Origin: Phragmites australis
Lineage: Eukaryota; Streptophyta; Magnoliopsida; Poales; Poaceae
DNA length: 64,000 bases
NCBI RefSeq assembly: GCF_958298935.1
Contig: NC_084922.1
Span: forward strand, 45,543,958 to 45,607,957
Direction of reading: 5' to 3'
Part shown: piece after piece, positions 12,224 to 23,541 of the stretch
Layout of the letters: every line of letters starts with the position of its first letter
Position numbering within the stretch: the stretch's first letter is position 1
Translations under genes and position numbers: made by a program
Notes under the pieces: model-generated
Told to the model about the DNA's origin: nothing
The model's input: only the letters and a program-made list of their open reading frames with translations
Databases searched by the model: none

Positions 12224-13149
12224 CTCAAGAAACTTGCGGCAATGCTTCGACTGCCGTGCGGCGAGCATCGTCGCAGCAGCCATGGCTGCGCAAAGCCTCA
12301 CCCCGTTCTCCTTGCACGCCTAGACGACAATGAGCTATGAATCTATGGCCAATGCAGCACTACAGGAGTATGCAGTCTGGAGAAACGAACACGAAGTCTG
12401 GAACTCACATCGAGCACACTTGTCGTCTCGTCGCGGCCGAGCCCGAGCCGCAGCATCTGCGTGGACCTCTCCGTGCCGGTCTCCACGAACGGCAGCGTGG
12501 ACGTCCGAAGCCCGTTGATGGAGTAGCGCACCATGTCCACCCCGCGCGCCCAGAACGGCTTCCAGGTATCCCGCTGCGGTATCCTCTCCTCCAGCCCCGC
12601 CTCCGCCGCCGCCGTCTCCTCCGTGCTGCGCTCTCCATCACCGCCCAGCGGCGCCACGAGCTCCCACGCCAGCGCGTTCGCCGCCGCACACGGCCGTGTG
12701 GATCCGGACGAACAGCGCCGCTCCGCCCGCGGCGGCAGGCGGCAGCTCGTAGAGCGTGGCGAAGAGCACCGGTGCGTCGGAGGACTCGGGCTCGGTCCAT
12801 GGGTTGCGGTTTAGCTCGTGCTCGAGGAGGGCGTGGAAGTCGGGCGCGGACTTGGGCGCGGGGAGCGGCGCGAGGGGGAGCAGCGGAGGCTGCGGCGGCG
12901 CGGGGGAGGGGAAGGCGAGCGTCGGGCGCGGAGGACGGGGTGCGCGCTCTGGAGGGAGCGCAGCGCGGCCTGGAGTGTGGTCACCGCTGCCTCGGCCGCG
13001 GCGCCGCGGGAGAGGTGGAGCGCGAGCAGCGTCGTACCCGTGCCGCCCGGCACGGCGTGGCACCAGCTGTACTCCGTGCCGCCCGCCGCGTGGGTGCGCC
13101 ACTCCGCCGCATCGGGCTCGGCGCCCGTGCCGCCGCTCGCGGGATCCAT
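12224..13149 (-). pseudogene. Condensation-domain (acyltransferase-like) protein pseudogene, truncated, two frameshifts
   Basis: The gene starts at ATG 13149 (MDPASGGTG) and reads well to about 12922 (QSAHPVLRA). It shifts frame into a segment ending near 12686 (PDFHALLEHELNRNPW, LFVRIHTAVC), then shifts again into a segment ending at 12409 (DTWKPFWARGVDMVRYSING, LGRDETTSVLD). A GT-AG intron (12320-12408) follows, then exon 2 from 12319 (ACKENGVRLCAAMAAATMLA, CRKFLE) until similarity is lost near 12224. The second break falls just after HTAVC, where the family HTxxxD-type catalytic motif would be completed. Exon 2 also lacks residues between QSKH and CRKFLE, and the C-terminal third is absent. 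Plant relatives are uncharacterised proteins of the NRPS-condensation/BAHD-like superfamily. The retained intron shows it is not a retrocopy. Loss of function is strongly indicated. Confidence 0.77.
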
Positions 13150-13795
13150 GAGGGGGACGCTGCTGATGCTGCCCTCGGCGCCGCGCAAATAGGCGTTTGT
13201 GCGTGTGAGTTTGGATCGGAGAAGACGTGTTCGACTGGTGAGTGATCTGATCTGAAGGGGCGGTGTCTCCTTGTCGCGTTGTCCGTAGCTCGTCAGCAGC
13301 CTGTTCCGTGGCCGTCTCTGCTGATGGAGAACCACTGACCTGACGAGGCGTTCTGACGTTTCAAAGCAGAGAGTGAAATTTCATTCAAAATTTCAAATGA
13401 GAGGTCGAAAGCAGCTACAAAAATACAGTGCTATGGCGCCATCCAAAGCAGAGAGAATTTCCTGCCAGCTATCAAGTTATCATATGAAATCAAGGGAACC
13501 ATGAGTCTATCATTTCAATTGTTTTGTGAACTCGATGCCAGACGTTCATCTACTACTCAATATCCGCATAGAAACAGAACAGTTTCTTCTTTATTAAACG
13601 AGGAACATTGAAACAAAGTATGGGGCTATAATGATTTCTCTATTGGTAACGGAAAGTATAGCATGTTGTCAGAAAAAGAAAAGAAAGAAAGCACAAAGGG
13701 CTCATTTGGTAACAAAATGAGAGTAGAAATGTTATCCCTCCGGTCATCAAACTTGGCGTGTCACACTAAATGAATGTTCCAAATGACAATAATAT
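13150..13795. other. Intergenic: pseudogene upstream region and hydrolase 3' UTR
   Basis: The right half probably contains the 3' UTR of the minus-strand hydrolase gene that ends at 13796; the left half is the former promoter of the pseudogene. No gene or clear transposon is visible. Confidence 0.5.
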
Positions 13796-16058
13796 TCAAT
13801 TTTGAACAGCTGACAGGAAGTTAGGCGCAATTATCTCGAGTAGTCCCTTGGGGTTGTCCACATGAATCCAATGGCCAGAGTTGGGGAGAACGTGAAGTGA
13901 CACTTTCCCTGCATCAGGTTTGCGCTCTCTCCTTGATAATGCTTTTAGCCTTTGAACATCATCGAGGTCCCATCGATCACTGCGCTCTGCTTGTACTATT
14001 GCAATCTCCAAATCCTTTGGTGGGTGCTCCAGCAGTGCCCAATAGCTCCTTTCCCTGAATTTTAACAATAATTTAACTCAGCAACACAATTGACAGCAAA
14101 ACATAGGTCTGATGTCATATCAACAGGAAATACTTGATGCTCATGCATAATACACGGTTACATGAGAACTTCACTAATTGAAGATGGATAAGGAATAAGA
14201 TCAGAAAAGAGTCTAGTCATTGGCGGTAAAACAGCACCAAAACTTACCTATAAGAATTAAACATGAGGTCACATGTTTGTTGTCCTTCTTTAAGTTGCTG
14301 CCAATCCATTCTGAAAGTGACTTTGAAAACCCAAGGCTGAGCATATGGTCGACAACCCACCTGGTAGTAAACAATAACTCAAATTAGCATCAAGGATATG
14401 AACACATGCAAATCATTAACATGTGCAATTCCAGAGGCTCCTCATGCTAAACGTCCTGAAAGGTTCAAAATATTTTCTATCCTTCAACACTAAGGTTGCT
14501 TGCCTGACTGAATCTACAGTACAGAGAAAATAATTGTTACATCAGGCATCAAAAGAACATATTTAAAATTTTCAAAGGGCTATACTTCTGGTCGACTGTT
14601 AATAAGAAGTACTACAGATTTGGTAAACGACCAGTACCTAGACTTCTAGACTTTTATGTTTCCCTTAATATACGCAATTATCTCTTCTGAACATCAAACT
14701 AACAAATCCTCCACAAATGACTTTTAAGTTAATAAAGCAGTTGTTAAAAATGCTCTACCAAAATTTTGCGTCCATACTACTTTCACAATTTGTTCTATGT
14801 GTGTGTGTGTGTTGCTAGTGTTTGTATCCATGTAGATATATAAATGCATCAGGTAGCAAGGATGACTAAATCTCAGCAAGGGAAGGGATGAGATAGTACT
14901 TGCGCGATGGAAGTGAAGAGGGAAGACTCACTAGAGTTTGCAGAACCCGTTCAACTTCACCATCACTGTTATCAGTTTCTACTTGTCCAGGGACAGAATC
15001 AAGCACCAGAGCTGTTCTGCATCAAAGGAAAATATAGCATAGTGATAAATATCCTCTACTCTGAATCCAGTAATATGCACTGTGGGCAAGAACAACAAAT
15101 TACCAAACCCTCCAAACCAGTACAACAAACTAAGGATGCAAATCAAATGAACTACAATTATAAGACGCAAGAAGCTAAGTAACTGCCCCCAGTCGTACTG
15201 TGATGTAGATTCTAGTTACAGGTACACAACTAAAAAATGTGCTTATTTGTCTTAACATACAGAAGCATGAAATTGCAGTTTTCCGCATCCAATTTGTTAT
15301 CACATCTAAGTAAACCTCTGTGCAACGATATTTTCACTTACAAAATCAAAACAATCTGCGAAGATTACAGATGAACAAGTATCTTAGAATAAATTGCGCC
15401 AAGGCTAACAATAACTCCTCGCACCTGTTTGGGAAGAACAGCAGACTCTCCATACAAACCACGCGAGCAGCTCTCTGCGAAGTCTAGCCCGACCTTTCCA
15501 CCCATGGAGTGACCCACAACAACATCCGGCCATGGCCAGCCACGGGCCTTCACCAAATCGGCGAGGTCCTTCGCGGCAGTCGACATGTCGTGGGGCGGGC
15601 CGAACCCTTTTATCCCGGCCGACCTGCCGTGGTTCCTCAAATCCACCAGAACCATCCTCCACTCTGCACGTCAATGCATACACACGCAACGCCATAAATT
15701 TAGTTCTCTAATCAACTCGAGGCAGCGGAGAAAATTAGGGACAAGTAGTGTGGTTGTTGCATAAAATTTGAGGCTCGAGGATACCGTCCGAAGGTGCGCG
15801 ATTGTGGAGTTCGGAGGCAAGGGCGCGAGAGAAGGAGCGCCAGTTACGGCTGGAGCCGAGGAGGCCATGGAGGACGAAGGCGGTGGCGGTGGGAGGCTTC
15901 GCGGGGGACAGCTGGATCTCGTCGAAGGCGAGGGTTTCGGCCTGGTTGGGGGCGTCGGAGTGGACGGGAGAGGAGAGGAGGAGGCACGGACACGAAACGG
16001 AGGAGGACGAGAGAAGGCGCGAGCGGAGGGAGGATGCGGCCCGGAGAGACGCCGCCAT
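13796..16058 (-). pseudogene. ABHD11-like alpha/beta hydrolase gene with two reading-frame breaks
   Basis: Five exons are recognisable: 16058-15785, 15663-15425, 15011-14900, 14360-14248 and 14054-13796, all with GT-AG sites. They encode an organelle-type leader (MAASLRAASSLRSRLLSSSS), the oxyanion strand FVLHGLLGSSRNWRSF, MVLVDLRNHGRSAG, the nucleophile elbow GHSMGGKVGLDFA (Ser in GHSMGG) and the C-terminal histidine in LHVLPNSGHWIHVDNP. ABHD11/YbfF-family enzymes are serine esterases or lipases. The frame fails twice. At the start of exon 3 the expected LWVLDSVPG appears as CTCTGGTGCTTGAT, one G short. In exon 4 the sequence jumps from HVT to MFNSY, with roughly 30 bases missing and the frame changed. 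Splice sites are otherwise intact. It is either a recent pseudogene or an assembly with two indel errors; the conserved remainder makes both plausible. Confidence 0.8.
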
Positions 16059-16169
16059 GGCCGATCGCCTTTGCGGGAGCCCTGGCCAAGGCCGCGACGT
16101 CAGTATGAAGCCGCCGAAGGCTCAATCAACCAGTTCAGGCTAAAAAAAATGAAAAAGGAACGAAAAGCA

Positions 16170-16170
<1 letters not shown>

Positions 16171-16250
<80 letters not shown>
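16171..16250 (-). tRNA. tRNA-Leu (anticodon UAG)
   Basis: On the minus strand the 80-nt sequence folds as a class II tRNA: acceptor strands GACAGTT and AGCTGTC, discriminator A, anticodon stem CCAGA/TCTGG around loop TTTAGGC (anticodon TAG), a long variable arm and T arm GTGGG-TTCAAAT-CCCAC. Internal promoter boxes are intact: A box TGGCCGAGTGG and B box GGTTCAAATCC. A run of four T follows within about 10 nt of the 3' end, fitting Pol III termination. It lies between two divergent protein genes. Confidence 0.97.
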
Positions 16251-16603
16251 ATTTGATGATGGTTTAACACTCTAAATATATTTCATTGTATAACTTGAGG
16301 GTAGTACTAATAACCTTATTCTTATCGTCGTGGGTTCCCCCCAATCAACGGCCAGGATGGTTTAACGAAACTTTAGTGCTTCATATCACGGGCTGCGAGT
16401 TTGAGCCACACACCTCGTGAGGCCGAGCAGTTCGCTCCAGGTTTCAGATCCATCAGCTTATCCATTCTTGTCCTCACGAATGAACACACAGCCTCTTTCA
16501 AATAAAAAGAATGGACACACAGCTGCTCTCGTTTCCTTTGCTGTCCTGAATCACCATTCCGGCCTCCCCCGCAGAGAGCTTGTATACGCAGCTGCAAGGA
16601 GAG

Positions 16604-17339
16604 ATGTTGCTGACCCGGCTACCCAGCTCTTCTTGTTCTTCGACGGCGCTGCAGAGGCATGCGTGCACCGGCAAGGCCCCCTTCCGCGGCGCCGGATGCT
16701 GCAAGAAGCGTGAGAAGCTCCCCGGTTTGAGAGCCAGAGTGGCCGTCAAACTGCCGTGCGCCGCGCCAGGGAAGGGCGGCATTGTCCCGGCCGGCAACGA
16801 GGACGGGGTCAGCCTCGGCACGGTGAAGCTGCCTGGCAACATCGACATTGCTCGGTTCGAGACCCTACTCTTTCAGGTCAGCGTTCCTGCCTCGAAAAGC
16901 ACAAACGGCATGGATCGGCTGGCGCTTTAGCATAACTTAAACTCTGAAAACGATGATATTTTACTGGCAGTGGGGGAACAGCCTCTGCCAAGGCGCCAAC
17001 CTGCCACTCCCAGTGCCTCTGAAGGTAGAACAAACTAACGAGCTGCCGATATGACTTGTGCTCCAAAGTTCTTCACCTGACGGACAATTTTCATGTGCAA
17101 CACAGGTGGACAAGGTTGAGGGCGGAATCAGACTAGGGTTCATCGCAGTCGAGGATGGCGTGACACAGACGATGGTTTACATCGACTGCGTGGTTTCTCC
17201 AGCCACGGACGGCTCTGGACCAGTATTCCGAGCAATCAGGAACGGTCCTATGAAGGACAAGGAGCCACCTGGGGAGCCCAGGATCATGAGAAGCCTTCTC
17301 CAGGCGATCCAAAAGTCTATTCAAATTGCGCGAGTTTGA
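16604..17339 (+). CDS. Predicted plastid-targeted protein of unknown function
   Basis: Three exons, 16604-16876, 16971-17024 and 17106-17339, all phase 0 with GT-AG introns, give 186 residues. The start is the first ATG of the coding block; upstream in-frame codons lack an ATG. The N terminus (MLLTRLPSSSCSSTALQRHA) is rich in Ser, Leu and Arg with few acids, as in chloroplast transit peptides. The mature part contains conserved-looking blocks: VKLPGNIDIARFETLLFQWG, LPLPVPLKVDKVEGGIRLGF, VYIDCVVSPATDGSGPVFRA and RIMRSLLQAIQKSIQIARV. I recognise it as a plant-conserved plastid protein type but cannot name a function. It is divergent from the hydrolase gene (545 bp between start codons, with the tRNA between them) and convergent with SNX1 (392 bp between stops). 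Confidence 0.84.
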
Positions 17340-17731
17340 CAGTGTAAAAGGCACATGATGCAGGGTTGCAATTCTATGTAACTACTGACAACCCTCTAAA
17401 TCACGTTATTCTAGTAGTTCTCTCCTTTGAGCTTCCAAAATGAAGGTATAAATTACTCTGAGAAAGTTCCAGGAACAGCACCATGGTCCAGCATTTCTTC
17501 ATTATTCATGATAGTTCTTGAGAGATTTCAGTAGTTAGGTCAATTGATCAAGGAAAAGAAATTTATACTTATACATGCTCGTGCAGTAAGAAATGATGTC
17601 GACTGAATCTACCAACTGTAGCATTTCCAAACATCACAAGTATACAGGAATCAGTGTCAAAATAGACTGAAAAACAGCCAAAAAATCGCCAAGTGCCAAC
17701 TACTAACATCACGAGGGAACACAAATCACAT
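17340..17731. other. Convergent intergenic region, shared 3' ends
   Basis: This 392-bp stretch lies between the stops of the plastid-protein gene and SNX1. It probably holds both 3' UTRs. No other feature is visible. Confidence 0.6.
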
Positions 17732-20700
17732 TTATGATGTTGAACAAGCTTCAAGCTTTGGGAGGACGCTGCGCCATGCATCAGCAATATCTTTAGCGAG
17801 CTTAGCCTGACCTTTTGCAAATTCATGGAATGCAAGCCCGATATCAGCTGTTTTCTGCTCTTGGAAACGTGCAAGCTCTTCATTCATTAGTCTAACTATG
17901 TGTTCGAACCTCTTTGTGGCCTCCTCACTGCCTGCTTTCAACTGTACGTGCAAGACACTAGTCAAAACAGTTATTCATTCACAACAAGAGTTCCACAAAA
18001 TGAACAACAACTTGCCTCTCTGAACTCCATCTCTGCTTCCGAATACTTCTCAGGGTTCATGAACTTCAACTTTTCACTACAGCAAGAACATAAATAGAAA
18101 TTTTAAGGTAGTATGGAACAGCCATGAGATAAAAAATTATAGGTTCTTAGACCCTACATTGTACTCATAGATAGACATTTTTTATTTAATCATGATAATC
18201 TTGAATTTGGTAGGGCACAAATTTGCTTAGGTATATCCCAAAAGGTGAAGGACTGGATCAGCATATTTTTCCTGATTCATTAATATTCTTTGTTGCTGAG
18301 CAGGAAATAGGTAAATGCGATATGCAATACATACAGGTTAAGCTCTTTATACTTCCTCTCCTGATCCAAATCAAAGTGCTGCCTGAAAGCATTGGCTCGA
18401 TCCACCATGGTTGCCTGTCATGAACGTGAGAATAAGTAATGAACCAGTTTACTAATAACATTTCTTCAACATTATAGTCGATTCTCCATTTGCATATTTG
18501 ATGCCAAGAGATGCTCACTTTTATTGATTGCACCGCACGCACATAATCTTTCAAAGGTTCTTCGAAGTTAAAGAGAAGGTTTTCTGCCTATAATTAAAGC
18601 GTGGCAATAGCATTAGGTCACAGAAACATTGAAAATAAATTGTTACGTATGGCATCTCATGCCTAGCAAAATAAATAAGAGTTTTATGATTACCTCTCTT
18701 TGCAGCTTTATTGACAACATCTCAGACTTAGAACCAACTTCAGAAAACACCTTTTCCATCAAATCTCCTTCACAAGCACCCAAAAGCTTAATCGCCTTCC
18801 CAAAGTCCGCCAGAGATTGCCCAAGTTCTAACCAACAAAAATCAGGACTGCATAATTGATCTTACTATTAAATTAAACAGAATTACATAACTAAGAAAGG
18901 AAGTTGAGATATCGTTCATGGTCTCTCAGCAGCACCTTCATGCTCCCCATGATATGACACACTAGGTCAGTTATTTCTTTCTTTTGAAGGAGTAAATTTA
19001 GAGCAAATGTACAATTCCAACTGAAATTGCTTTTTGGGTCTGCTTAAAAAACTTACAATAAAAAGGAACTATAAACTTGCAAGGTATTTCAAAAATATGA
19101 AACACTCGATGGAGTAATGATGGACCTTTTTCACAGGATCAACTGATATACCTCGGTGTCTTTTCACAAGACGGAATGCTTGTTTCTGTGCCTCTGCTAA
19201 ATGATTTTCTAGCTCAAATATGTAATTTTTAAGCTTCTCATATTCAGGAGTAGATTCCTCCACAGGCTTTTCTTTTCCCAGAACAACATCACTGACTTTT
19301 GACTGCACATCCTACAACAAGATTATTACCAGAAATTGCAATGTCAAAATTGAGAGGCATGGAGGGAAATTATACAGCACGATGTTCTTCTAATCCTATC
19401 AAAAGTAGTGTTCCGCAAGTAGCAAGAATGTCTTACTGCACATTCAAGAGACAGTACCTTAAACATCTGTATGAAATCTGAAGGCTTCTTAAAAATACCA
19501 GTCTCATAAGACCTTGCTCTATCCATTCTCTGATTCGTGCATGGTCAAAACAAAAAACAACATGAGCAGAAGGAATACCATCAAGAAAAGGGAACAATTT
19601 AGCATTCTACCACAGCATATCTAAATACTTTACCTCTTCATCTGCCTGCAAAAATGTCCTCAAGTCTTCACTTTGGTTGAGTTCAGGGTGTGAAGCTATT
19701 CTGTTAATGAACAAGTCCAGAGCTTGACGACGCAATTCAATGAACTCTTTGCTAAACCGGAACTTCTCTGAGGGTAAAACAAAGTAACAACATCCCGGTA
19801 AGCAAGACACACACAGTATTGGCAGTATCGTTCAGCAATCCATATATTTTCCTGGCCTAAAGAGATTGGGATAAAAGGTTTTAAGAAAAATAGTAATCTG
19901 CCATCTTACCAACAGCATTCTTCTCTGGAAGGGGAGGAATAAAAATGCCTTTGTACTTCTCAGCAAGTCGATCATGCAACCACTCAAAATCACTATAGCG
20001 TCGAATAACAATTTTCTCTGGCCCCTCGAATTCAGGCAGGTTCGTCTGCAGAAACAAATGTTACCAAATTGGCAAATTAACAACAGAGAAATCATAGTAT
20101 AGCCAAAAACAACATATCTGCTCACAGTAATAGGTCAATATGATAAAGCAAAAATATGCAAAGCCTAAAACGAAGAAGAGAGAACATGGAACTAAAACAA
20201 GTGTCAGAAGTCAATTCAATAAGCTACACATTCAAAGAGCCACATGATGGTACAAGAAAAGTGCATATTCACTGGCAGGTTATATAATTGCCACGCCATT
20301 CCCAGCAATATATTGTTTAGCTGCTTGAAAGCTTATCCAATTTGCTACTGTTTTGGTTTCATATTGAAACATAAATATACATTTTTCACGAACTCGAACT
20401 CAACAATCTTCATGTCATAAGGCCACCTCCTTCATGGTGTCCTGATGCCCCATTGCTGTTCTACATTATTCCTTGATTTCAATGTTCAGAACTATAATTC
20501 AATTTTCATCCATCTTCTTTCCCCAGCAAATACTTGGTTCTACTAATTACAGAACATTTATTAAAAGTTTCCTACGAAAATCTAGAAGGTCATCCGGATT
20601 TTGCTAAACAACGAGCTTCTAAGTACTACTGGATTATTACCGACTTTTAGTTCCAGATCCACATTAGGAAATTATAATCCAAATTTTGAGTTCCACTGAT

Positions 20701-21129
20701 CCAGCTCTAATACTGCAACACACACTGCCAACAAAATAGCTCCAAATTTGGCAGCACCACACGGGCCTAAACAAAGCATCCACTCCAGGAGTTCCATGTT
20801 ACAAAAAGCAAGTACTAAACCTGGAACAACTGGCGAGTCTGGGATCCGGTAACGGAGACCAAACCAGATTACCTTGGTGATGACGCGGTAGGAGATGTAG
20901 GCCTGGACGCCGGCGCCCATCTTGACGGGATCCGTGACGGATATCGACAGGAACGGCGCCCCCGCCGCCGCCGGCGCTGACCGCGGGCTCTGGGACGGGC
21001 TCCTCTCCTGCGAGAGCCCCGCATAGACAGATTCAGTGCGAATTAAGATCCAGGTGCGGGCGAATGGCCGGTGGCGCGGCAGAAGAGAAGCGGCGGAAGG
21101 GCAGGTCCTGTGATTACCGACGAGATCAT
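17732..21129 (-). CDS. SNX1: Sorting nexin 1 (retromer PX-BAR subunit)
   Basis: Eleven coding exons: 21129-21118, 21007-20873, 20045-19910, 19767-19634, 19529-19458, 19311-19152, 18827-18694, 18587-18519, 18414-18335, 18076-18016 and 17941-17732. The frame is open throughout and gives 400 residues, close to Arabidopsis SNX1. Exon 1 encodes only MISS. The PX domain spans about residues 24-140 with the phosphoinositide-binding RRYSDF (64-69) and proline loop PPLPEK (86-91). The Vps5/BAR-like helical region follows (about 165-395), including [20 protein letters not shown] and [20 protein letters not shown]. The product acts on endosomes with SNX2 proteins in retromer-dependent sorting, including auxin carrier recycling in plants (family knowledge). 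Intron 10 uses a GC donor (GAGAG|GCAAGT). It is head-to-head with the S40 gene, with 491 bp between start codons. Confidence 0.96.
18014..18015 (-). other. GC splice donor of SNX1 intron 10
   Basis: After the codons for EFRE the minus strand reads AGAG|GCAAGT instead of GT. Only use of this site joins FRE to [12 protein letters not shown] in frame at the acceptor before 17941. GC-AG introns are a minor but real U2-type class, and this donor otherwise matches the consensus perfectly. Confidence 0.9.
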
Positions 21130-21620
21130 GGCGAGCTTCGCGGCGAGGCCTCCTTCTCTCCGTGGTGCGAGACGGCGAAGCTGCGAGAAGAAGAGGACGA
21201 CTTGGGAAGAAAAGGAAAATGATTTTCTTTTTTCGCTTGGATTTATTGTGGGCGCTTTTGGGTTAGATGGATGGATGTGTTGGATCTGGACTCTGGAGTC
21301 ACACGCCCAGATGAGTCATGACTGCCGAGTGGGCCTAGCCTTTAATTAGCCTGGCCCAATCGTGGTCTGGTCCACAATCTGAGCCGTCGAAACACTGCAC
21401 GAATCTCAAAGAAGTTATTTGCCCCACCTTTTCCTCTCCAAAGGCCCTGCCACTGCACCCCAGGCCACAGACTCGTGGACCCCAGGTCCGCATCGGCACG
21501 CCTCCCAGTTAATACGCGCTGATCACCTGCTCGCCCGCCGCCAGCTCGCCGCCTCCCACCAGTGACGTGACGTCTCCCCCACTCTCTCACCCGACAGCGC
21601 ACGCTCCGCTCAGCTCAGCC
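21130..21620. promoter_or_regulatory. Bidirectional promoter interval SNX1 / S40-like gene
   Basis: Only 491 bp separate the start codons of two divergent genes, so both promoters and 5' UTRs must lie here. No clear TATA box is visible near either start. Assignment is by position only. Confidence 0.55.
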
Positions 21621-22258
21621 ATGGAGCGCGCGCGTCACAAGAGCTTCCTCAGCTCCGAGCGCTTCCTCGGCTCCTTCCGCGGCGCCGGGGACCAGACCGC
21701 CTACGCGGCCTTCGAGCTCGACGAGGACGACCTCTTCGCCTCAGGATCCGGGTTGCCCGAGCTGCCGCAGTCGGCGCGACGCCCGCTCATCCTCCCCTCC
21801 GTACGCGGCGGAAACCCTAGCCCCCTCCCCCGTCTCCGCCGCCCGCCGGAGGGCATCCTGGACGCCCTCCCCGAGCACCGCCGCTCGCCGCCTCTATCCT
21901 CTTCGTCGACGCCATCGTCCTCCGCCTCCCCGGCCTCTGCTCCTCCCCGTATGATCCTAGCTGTCCCCCGCCCGGCGCCGGTGCCATGCCGCAGGCTGCG
22001 CCGGTCAACGTCCCTGCGGCGCGGCTACGGAAGCCGACGGTGGTGGCGGTGATGGGGGAAGCGGATGATGCGAACGACGAGGAGATGCTGCCGCCGCACG
22101 AGATGGTGGCACACGCTCGGGCGCGGGAGTCGCCGATGACGACGTTCTCGGTGCTGGAGGGAGTCGGGAGCACACTTAAGGGGCGGGACCTCCGCCAGCT
22201 ACGCAATGCTGTCTGGCAGCAGACTGGATTCCTCGACTGGCCAGTGGCCTTCAGTTAG
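21621..22258 (+). pseudogene. S40/DUF584 senescence-regulator-type gene, one-base frame break
   Basis: The ATG at 21621 opens MERARHKSFLSSERFLGSF, the usual start of plant S40 (senescence regulator, DUF584) proteins, and continues to PRMILAVPRPAPVP near 21984. The family motif MPQAAPVNVP then begins at ATG 21986 in a different frame. That frame runs through MLPPHEMVAHARARESPMTT, FSVLEGVGSTLKGRDLRQLR and NAVWQQTGFLD to a stop at 22258. One missing base between about 21981 and 21986 (GTGCCATGCC) explains the change. Without it the product would be about 212 residues from a single exon, normal for the family. S40 proteins are nuclear and induced by senescence, dark or ABA. The sequence otherwise looks under coding constraint, so this is a fresh mutation or an assembly error; I treat it as broken as written. 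Confidence 0.82.
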
Positions 22259-23533
22259 ATTTCAATGATTGGATTTGCATGTCTGGTTGCAATGTACATT
22301 ACTGATGATTGGGTGCTAATTTTAGTTGGGCCTGTAAAACTTGTCTGTTCTATTATTTGTTTCTGGTAAGCTCTTGGTTTGAGCAGTTAAGTTACCGATA
22401 TTGGGATATTTGGTTTGGCTTAAGATGAACTGTGCTTCATAGGTGGCTTATGTGTTAATTTACTGCAACAGGCAGGGAAATTCTCTTTTCTGTTATTCAG
22501 TAGTTGTGGATTCCAACATGACTGGGTCATAGGTTTACTGGATTGATTTGAATCTTTTCTAGATTTTGGGGTTTAAGTTGTGGAGCACTTTGAATTGCGC
22601 AATTGGAGCTTGACTTTTTTAGTTAAGGTTAAATGTTATTTACAAGAGGTGTCAGTTTCTGTACATTGATACGGTAGAACAGTGGAGGACATTCGTGCAA
22701 ATTATCAATAATGGATGCCTTTTGCTTCAGCTTTGAATATCTTTTCTTATATTGGTTATTAGTTCTTCTGACCCCTCTACATCCTGATTCCTCTGTGAAT
22801 TCAAGGGAAGCTGTTACCTTAAGATGTGAAGGTTAACTATAGATGAATAGCTTGTTCATGTATTATAACGGTGGGGTTATCTAGATTGTATCTTGTTTTA
22901 CAGTTTTATTTCAGTCATTGGGTTATTCAGGCTGGATCTAACTATTTGTTTTTACACAATATGAAAGTTATGTTCAGAAGCTTTAGTCTCTTTGATGTCA
23001 CCAAGATTCCAATCCAATCAACACAAATGAACCAAAAGGAAGACATTCATCAGTTCATATAATTTAGGGACTACTACATATTTCTATTGAATAATAAACT
23101 GAAAAGTCAAGAACCAAGTTCGTTCTTGGCTGGGGTGTGCTTATCTAATTGGCTACAATGCTTCACCATAACACTTCTTGTGTCATTGATAATACAAGTT
23201 TTCCCAGTAAACTGCAAAACAGAACAAGTTAAATGGAAGATTGTGTTCGATCTTAGTTTCTAATATGATCGAATAAGTGTTAAGTTTTGTTTGTGTTGTG
23301 CACTTTAAGAGTGATAAACTACTTACTGAATCAAATCAACCATAAATGGTTCAGAATACAGTGGAATACCTCATTTGACACATGTCATATATATTTCTGA
23401 AACTCTGAATATTTTGGAAGGAATCAACGGCTAGGGCTGAAGTGGTCGAAGAAAACGAGAGACTATACCTAAGTCGAACTCCATGACTTCTCACTAGATT
23501 TGACAAAAGAAATAATAGTAATGATTGTTACCA
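22259..23533. other. Intergenic, S40 3' region, no gene
   Basis: AT-rich sequence, probably including the S40-like 3' UTR for the first few hundred bases. No exons or defined transposon ends are recognised before the hAT element. Confidence 0.5.
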
Positions 23534-23541
23534 CTTCCCAG

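Noticed and set aside
12337..13245. 302-codon plus-strand frame
   Set aside because: It is the antisense shadow of the condensation-domain pseudogene; the minus strand carries the recognisable family motifs and splice sites.
16361..16440. Possible second tRNA-like sequence (GGGCTGCGAGTTTGAGCC)
   Set aside because: The B-box match is poor and no A box or stems can be formed.
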